This document shows, piece after piece, positions 56,101 through 64,000 of a DNA stretch of 64,000 bases. Position 1 is the first letter of the stretch. Every line of letters begins with the position of its first letter. Origin of the DNA: Beta vulgaris subsp. vulgaris. Its lineage: Eukaryota > Streptophyta > Magnoliopsida > Caryophyllales > Amaranthaceae. Below the pieces are notes generated by a model. The model worked only from the letters and a program-made list of their open reading frames with translations, made no database searches and was not told the DNA's origin. A program made the translations under genes and the position numbers. The stretch is from contig NC_079203.1 of the NCBI RefSeq assembly GCF_026745355.1, positions 5,677,352 to 5,741,351 of the forward strand. Reading direction: 5' to 3'.

Positions 56101-56647
56101 ACTTAGATACCTAGCTGGTTCAAGAGAACAAGGCATTCTTCTAGCCAGTAAATCTGCAGCAAAACTACAAGCTTACTGTGATAGTGACTGGGGAGGTTGT
56201 CCTAATACAAGAAGATCAACAACTGGCTTTTGTATCATGCTTGGGAACTCACCTCTCACATGGAAATCTAAGAAACAATCTGTGGTGGCTAGGTCTACAG
56301 CAGAAGCAGAGTGTAGGGCTCTTGCCATGACTGTATGTGAAGTCATTTGGATCAAACAGCTTCTTAAAGATCTTGGGTTGAAAAATTTGAACACTACACC
56401 TATTTTTTGTGACAATCAGGCAGCATTAGCCATAGCTTCTAACCCAGTACACCATGAGAAGACCAAGCATGTAGGGATTGATTATCACTTCATCAGAGAT
56501 CAAGTGGGTTCAGGAGGTGTTCTTCCTACATATGTACCTAGTGCACAGCAATTAGCTGATGTACTCACTAAAATTTTAACAACTGAGCAACATCAGACCC
56601 TTCTATTCAAGCTGGGAGTTCTACAATCCTCTCCACTCTCAGCTTGA
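53108..56647 (+). pseudogene. pol: Copia C pol: protease, integrase, RT, RNase H (frameshifted, MITE-disrupted)
   Basis: Protease ILDSGASDHMTG at 53108; integrase with DTWGPY, DDYSR, RSDNALEF and PQQNGRVERRHRN; RT starting [20 protein letters not shown] (55097) with [13 protein letters not shown] and the YVDD box near 55690; RNase H with [16 protein letters not shown] and FCDNQAAL ending near 56647. Frameshifts at ~53100, ~53320, ~53560, ~53890 and ~55510. A 294-bp hAT-type MITE plus its 8-bp duplication splits the pol between integrase and RT. Confidence 0.9.
54799..55092. mobile_element. hAT-type MITE with GGCCCGGCC repeats, inserted in copia C pol
   Basis: Terminal inverted repeats TAGAGGTGATCAT / ATGATCACCTCTA and the 8-bp duplication CAGTGGTT directly on both sides (54791-54798 and 55093-55100): both are hAT hallmarks. 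The interior is extremely GC-rich in both senses (GGGCCGGGCC / GGCCCGGCCC) with an 18-base T run. Removing it and one duplication would rejoin the conserved QW/LKAM region of pol. No transposase. Confidence 0.92.
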
Positions 56648-56654
56648 GGGGGAG

Positions 56655-56971
56655 TGTTAAAGTAGGCACTACTACTACTTTACTGTATCATAGTACATCA
56701 GTACTGGCAGTCTTCAGCTGTTAGTGAGCACTACCTAGTATGCTGCAATCCCAAGGAGGATTTTTCTCTCTGGCGTCTGTGCCAATCATTAGTCTTTTTT
56801 GTCATTTTGTGTTTGGCAATTGTGCCGTTATTTCAGCACCTTCCTAGGAAACTTCTGGGTTTTCTCTAGTCTATAAAAGACTAAGTGTAAGTTGTTTACA
56901 TCAACACAGTTGAATGAATGAAAAGAGAGAAAGTAGTGAAGAAAATTAATGTCTTGTTCTAAATGTTTTCA
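56655..56971 (+). repeat. 3' LTR of copia element C
   Basis: 317 bp, followed by the TTATT target duplication. Differs from the 5' LTR at GTAC/GTAT, CGTATG/CGTCTG, AAGCTG/AAGTTG and a short indel at TGTTGCTGG. Confidence 0.92.
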
Positions 56972-57118
56972 TTATTTCCGCTGCATTTCAGTTTTGAGAC
57001 AATGATTTGATTTAACATTCCTGTTAATAAACTTTGCGTTTCATCGCGGCGGTAACACTCCCAAAGTCGATGCGACGTAGTCGTAGACATGTATGGATTT
57101 TGGGGGTGTTACACAATT

Positions 57119-57945
57119 CTTTATATGTTTCTTTGTAGTTGGAAGTAAAACTATTATAATTTATAATCTGATAAATGGGTTTCTTTCTATTGCAGTTGGA
57201 GGTTGTGCATTGTGTGAAGACTTTCTGTCAACATTCAACAAGAGCATTAGGAAATGATTTCAATCAATATTTTTACTTAGAAAATTATGCTAACATTTGT
57301 AACTCCTAAAACTGTCCTACTTTGTCAACATGCTCGTTGAGCACGAAGTATATAAATCAAATTTTCATGGTGTTTTCTTCTACATTTATCACAAAAGCTG
57401 CTTTTGACACATACTTTTCCTGTTTCACATAGTCATTCACTTTTTTGGCATACAGTAGAAGAAAATGTCTATTGTCGCCAATGGCTAGTCTAGTCCAGTC
57501 CGACAACTCCAGCTACTATTTTAGTTTATTAATTGGCTCTTTTTATATAACAAGCTTACAGTTATACGAATGTAAGATATTAGTATCGTTTTGTCTCACC
57601 TAGAAGGCTAGAAGTTATTCTAATCAGCTACGATTGCCCACTATATTCCAAAAAAATAGTGTGAATATAGTAGAATTTCATCCTTAAGATTGGAATCGTG
57701 GTTGTTCTTTACTTGTGTGAGTGTTGCTTGTTTCCCAACAGCCTTGTGCTAAAGTATCGTAAGTTTAATCAAGGTTGTCAAAATCGTGATTCTACTTTAA
57801 ATCGAAAAAGTCTCTCAGAATCGGATCGTGAAATCATAAGATTTTACAGATTTTGCGAAATAAGATTCTATGATAAAATATTTTTTGAATGGACAATACT
57901 ATAAATTCAATTTTAGCCGTAATGATAATCATATTAGATGAAAAA
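57119..57945. other. Intergenic, no gene recognised
   Basis: TCTATTGCAG/TTGGAGG at ~57196 looks like a splice acceptor followed by a short open frame, but I cannot identify an exon. 57765-57900 has AAAATCGTGATTCTACTTTAAATCG-type sequence, related to repeats near 60240-60880 and 61940-62030. Confidence 0.3.
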
Positions 57946-58448
57946 TCATGTCATCAAGGGAATAAAAGAGGTATAGAAATACATCTTTTTATAAGTCAAA
58001 AGCAAATAATGAAATGATTCAATAAACATATTGCACCAAGAAGCTCCCTTCCTCGCCCCCTTCAACATTGTCCATGCTGATTCATACTCATGCAAATTAA
58101 GAATCAAACGACCATTGATTTTAATAGAGCCATCAACCACAACCACAAAATGACCATAATCCAATGTGAGGGGTTTTCCATGAGCCTCAAAAGTAAAATT
58201 AGAAGCCATTTTTTCAGGGGACTTGTGCGGAATTATAATCACAGCGTCACATACCGTACGAAAATAATTTCCACACGGACTTAAAAGCATAAATTACCAA
58301 TCAATAGCAACAAATGATTACAGAATACCAAGTATATCACAACATAAATTGAAAGAGAAAAGTAGTGATAAAAAATGATCAGGACTCATGGGGATCTCAG
58401 GACCAGGCTCCAAGTCCTCATCAAAGTCCTCGTAAACCTTAGAAAGCC
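57946..58448 (-). pseudogene. Unidentified gene-like fragment
   Basis: Minus-strand ORFs 57946-58290 (with KMASNFTFEAHGKPLTLDYG, HFVVVVDGSIKINGRLIL and HEYESAWTMLKGARKG) and 58318-58448 (RLSKVYEDFDEDLEPGPEIP) have protein-like composition. They are separated by stops, and the second is cut by a MITE at 58452. I do not recognise the family. It could be two exons or a decayed pseudogene. Confidence 0.3.
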
Positions 58449-58451
58449 TAA

Positions 58452-59118
58452 GAACATCTACAATGGGTGGGTGGATTTTTGTTGGTCTTTGTAGTTTTTC
58501 CATTCTCTCTCCTTTTCTCCTTCTTACACCTCACATCCCACTAACTTCCCACCAACTCATCTTTTTTTTCTCACTATGGCTAGACTAGTTCTACTTGGCT
58601 TTTCTAATTCTCTCTCTTACTTTTGGTATACTCCATCATATACTCTCTTTCCTATTGAAAATGTTTTTATTCTTATATAGAGAAGATAATTTTTATTCAT
58701 ATTTTAATTAGTGATATATTAATTAATTTATATACATTTTGAATAATTTTAGGTAGGAGAATGTTATTAGAAAGAAAAGTAGGTTGTGAAAAAATATGAT
58801 AAAATATATCAAATTTAGGCCCAATTTATAGATAATTTTTTTTATAGTTGTAATGTAATTTTTTTAAAAAAATTATAAGCTGATTTTATTTACTTTAAAA
58901 CAAAAAAACAATCTTGTAAAAAAAAAACAGCAACAATAAAGCAATATTGATACATATGGCAACACCCCATTTGTTGTTATGCACACCATCCAAGGCATAG
59001 TTGGTCTAGAATTCTAGACCAACCAACTCCAAGGGCCAATTGCTCCAATTGTAAAGCTAAGTAAAGCTAGCTTTACTTTTTGCTAGACCAACCAAAACCA
59101 ACCCCATTGCTCATGCTC
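58452..59118. mobile_element. Harbinger-like MITE R2 (667 bp)
   Basis: Ends GAACATCTACAATGGG and inverted GAGCATGAGCAATGGG, flanked by TAA (58449-58451 and 59119-59121). Uninterrupted sister of R1 (17665-19897). Confidence 0.7.
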
Positions 59119-59139
59119 TAATATTCCCATCATCTTCAT

Positions 59140-59825
59140 AATACATGCCATGTTCATCCCCTCTTCCTTAGGATGTACCACAGAAATCCCCCCCAAGGCA
59201 GTGGCTCTTCTTCCTCCAATGCAGACTCAAGCTTAATGTTCGGCTCAACTGCTTCATCTACATTCTCTTTCTTCTTCTCACTCGCAAGCCTAAACTTCCG
59301 TTTCCCTTCTTTTCTTGCTTAACATCCACCCCCCTCAAATCACAAACCACTGGTGTTAAGGTGATGTTTTTACCCCTAACTATTTATCTTTCATCATCAC
59401 TCTCAGGATCCACATTTTTCGCACCCTTTGCGCTAAATCTAAGAAGATAAACCTTAGATTTACTGTTTGATTTGGGGGACTCGTTAGGGGGGGGGGGAGT
59501 TTGAAAACCAACTTCTTACTCGCTCTTCTTCTTTCTTCCCATTTCTCATCCATTTTATCACCAATTTTGATGCTTTCATCAACTTCTCGCTCAAAAAAGG
59601 TGTTGCTTCACCGGTGCAGTACAATTTCCAACTGTATGGACTTCCATTTGCAATTGAATTTGTCAAATCTCGACAAATCATCATTCCTTGCTTCATTTTA
59701 GCATCGAAGACAATGCCAGTAAGATGAAGAAAGAGAAGAAGATGAAGAGAGACGACTGAAGAGCAAGAATGAATTTCGAGGGTTAGGGTTCTGGGTAGAA
59801 ATAGGGTGTTTTTGATGAACAATAA
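59140..59825 (-). pseudogene. Decayed gene-like sequence, unidentified
   Basis: Minus-strand pieces with protein-like composition: EKLMKASKLVIKWMRNGKKE (near 59550), KSKVYLLRFSAKGAKNV (near 59440) and KKENVDEAVEPNIKLESALE (near 59230), in different frames, with a 12-base G run at ~59487-59498. Family not recognised. Confidence 0.3.
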
Positions 59826-60187
59826 GGCTCCGTTTGATAGGTGTTTAATATTTTCCATGAAAATGAGTTATCCTTTTCCTCTCATTTTCTGTTGTTTGGT
59901 ACGGTAAGAGGTGTAAAACAAGTTTTCCATCAAAGGAGCTCTAGGTGAAAATTATTTTCCTTTAAGAAAGAAGAGAAAACACATTTTCCTCCCTTTTCCT
60001 TAGCAACCTTTTACTCTCCTCTTATCCATCATCTCCCTTCCCCTTCTATTTTTCTCTTTTCCATAACTTTTTTTACACTGAATCAAACAAAAGAAAATTA
60101 GCTTCACAATTGGATTTTTCATGTAAAATGTTTTAAATGAAAACTCATTTTACATTGAAAATGTTTTACATCCAACCAAACGGAGCC
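59826..60187. mobile_element. PIF/Harbinger-like MITE (362 bp)
   Basis: Ends GGCTCCGTTTGATAGGTG and inverted GGCTCCGTTTGGTTGGATG, flanked by TAA (59823-59825 and 60188-60190). GAAAATGAGTT/AACTCATTTT also match in the subterminal part. Confidence 0.8.
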
Positions 60188-60231
60188 TAAATGATGATCA
60201 ATTGAATTTGATCTGTTTTGGGTAGTTGGTA

Positions 60232-60890
60232 GTTGTTGTTAAAATCCAGATCCGGATTTTACAATCCTACGATTCTTGATGACCCCACAGTTCCCGATCC
60301 TATGTAGGATCTTAATTTTGTAGGATCTTTCAATCCTATCCAACCACAAAAAATCACATGGTAGGATCTTAACACGATTCTACGATCCTACGACTTTACG
60401 ATCCGATCCTACCGTAAAAAATCATAAAGTGATTCACATATAATATTTCTCCAATTAGATTTTGGTTGCATGCTACCTCAATCTTATAGTATTGAAAATT
60501 GAAAAACTATCACAATTTGCTAATTAAAATAAGTTATTATTAATATGTGTAAATTTTTAACATGAATTTCTCACCATATTCTAGCATAATTATCTCTATT
60601 TAACCGAATTGTAGGATCTTACGATCCTACTATTGGATTCTACCAACCTCTACGATCCAAAGTAGGATCCCGATCCTGATAACACTTGGGAGATGTATTG
60701 ATTTTTGGTGGGAATCATTAGCATAGTTATCTCTATTTTACCGAATTGTATGATCTTACGAGTTACGATCCTACGATCTGATCTCACCGATTCGATTCTA
60801 CCAACCCCTATGATCCAAAGTAGGATGGAATCCAGATCCGGATAACATTGTTGGGAGATGTATTGATTTTTTTGGTGGGAATCATTAGAT
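60232..60890. repeat. GATCCTACGATT-rich repeat with internal tandem duplication
   Basis: Opens TTGTTGTTAAAATCCAGATC and closes CCAGATCCGGATAACATTGTTG, with many GATCCTACG/TAGGATC words between. A block of ~130-170 bp (TTATCTCTATTT..CCGAATTGTA to GGTGGGAATCATTAG) occurs twice in tandem at 60588-60719 and 60720-60889. Confidence 0.65.
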
Positions 60891-61323
60891 TAATGAAAGG
60901 AACCTTATGATTTTAATACGTTGGTATAGTCCAAATCAGTGGTCGTAATATCAAGTTTGATTGTTTTCATTAAGGGTATATTCGTAATTTCGCAAGAAAA
61001 AACTTTACCAGGAATAGAAAGAACCGAAATGTCACATTTAATTTGAAATTGTCATTTAAGAAAACTGTTACATTTAAAACGAAACAGATGAAATATTTGA
61101 ATATTTGATGGGCTGGTCCAAGGATAATTTCACACAAGATCCAACCATCCACACCCCCACCCGAATGTTGAACCCACTCTCATCGAATCTCGAACTGTTG
61201 AATCTGATCTCTGAAGATCAAAGTCCTTATCTCTTCAAATATCAACACATACAAAACCAAATCCAACACCCCTTTTGTCTCTCCTTCTCTCCTCCCAACT
61301 TCAATTCTTAAAGCACTGCAAAA

Positions 61324-64000
<2,677 letters not shown>

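Larger units (their letters stand above)
51555..56971 (+). mobile_element. Ty1/copia LTR retrotransposon, element C
   Basis: LTRs 51555-51873 and 56655-56971 (319/317 bp, TGTTAAAGTAGG...TTTTCA), target duplication TTATT at 51550-51554 and 56972-56976. Primer site TGGTATCAGAGC (51874-51885) fits initiator tRNA-Met; polypurine TTGAGGGGGAG 56644-56654. The LTRs differ by ~3 substitutions and one short indel. Coding is frameshifted and interrupted by a hAT-type MITE. A different family from A and B. Confidence 0.95.
49209..57113 (+). mobile_element. Solo Ty3/gypsy-type LTR (~2.48 kb) split by copia element C
   Basis: Begins TGTAATACTCCG and ends GGGGGTGTTACA, with the 5-bp duplication CAATT directly outside (49204-49208 and 57114-57118). 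No gypsy interior lies between, only copia C (51555-56971), so this is a solo LTR left by LTR-LTR recombination. It has a TATAAATA box at 49428 and a GC-rich transcribed part (49560-50000). The TGTAATAC...GTGTTACA ends resemble chromovirus (Tekay-like) LTRs; clade inferred. Confidence 0.85.

Noticed and set aside
40990..57113. LTR1 and the solo LTR as the two ends of one complete gypsy element
   Set aside because: No gypsy interior lies between them, LTR1 is incomplete, and the right-hand LTR has its own CAATT duplication on both sides.

Overview
The window is nuclear DNA of a flowering plant, most likely a eudicot. The evidence is intron-containing plant genes (plastid porphobilinogen deaminase, plant-type frataxin, plant cytosolic sulfotransferase, PLAT/LH2 protein, plant P450), AT-rich intergenic sequence, Ty1/copia and Ty3/gypsy retrotransposons and many Stowaway- and PIF/Harbinger-type MITEs. 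I cannot name the species from sequence alone.

Layout. 1-2.1 kb: the 3' two thirds of a P450 (+) with one in-frame stop, followed by a relic of a second P450 tail. 2.4-9.1 kb: complete but decayed copia element A (-). 9.5-11.4 kb: MULE-like element with a FAR1-type remnant. 12.6-13.3 kb: Harbinger-like MITE. 13.4-17.5 kb: five-exon frataxin gene (-) with a gypsy fragment in intron 4. 17.7-20.6 kb: a Harbinger-like MITE split by a 9-bp-TSD MULE, abutting another MITE. 21.8-23.05 kb: an inverted/direct repeat cluster and a LINE remnant. 23.25-24.6 kb: two-exon secreted PLAT protein (-). 24.9-29.5 kb: a Harbinger-like element and a 3-kb inverted-repeat element between two (TA)n tracts. 29.5-31.6 kb: Stowaway MITEs and a 5'-truncated LINE with a 10-bp TSD. 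33.35-34.4 kb: intact single-exon sulfotransferase (-), with a truncated 5' copy at 35.5-36.05 kb. 36.4-37.2 kb: a 5S-rRNA-like segment and a tRNA-type SINE with a 13-bp TSD. 38.2-39.0 kb: second copy of the 9-bp-TSD MULE family. 41.0-49.0 kb: a partial gypsy-type LTR carrying copia element B (+). 49.2-57.1 kb: a solo gypsy-type LTR (TSD CAATT) carrying copia element C (+), which itself carries a hAT-type MITE. 58.4-60.9 kb: more MITEs and repeats. 61.3 kb to the end: the 5' part of HEMC (+).

The host genes belong to unrelated pathways: iron-sulfur/mitochondrial (frataxin), tetrapyrrole synthesis (HEMC), sulfation, extracellular PLAT protein and P450 oxidation. No operon-like or cluster logic is visible. 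The interesting biology is in the mobile elements. Copia A and B are inverted copies about 32 kb apart with almost identical interiors but unlike U3 regions. Both carry, between the LTR and gag, an intact 48-codon ORF for a single-pass membrane microprotein, with its own TATA-like box, CT-rich leader and near-ideal start context, plus a separate 107-codon ORF. Neither belongs to the standard copia gag-pol set.
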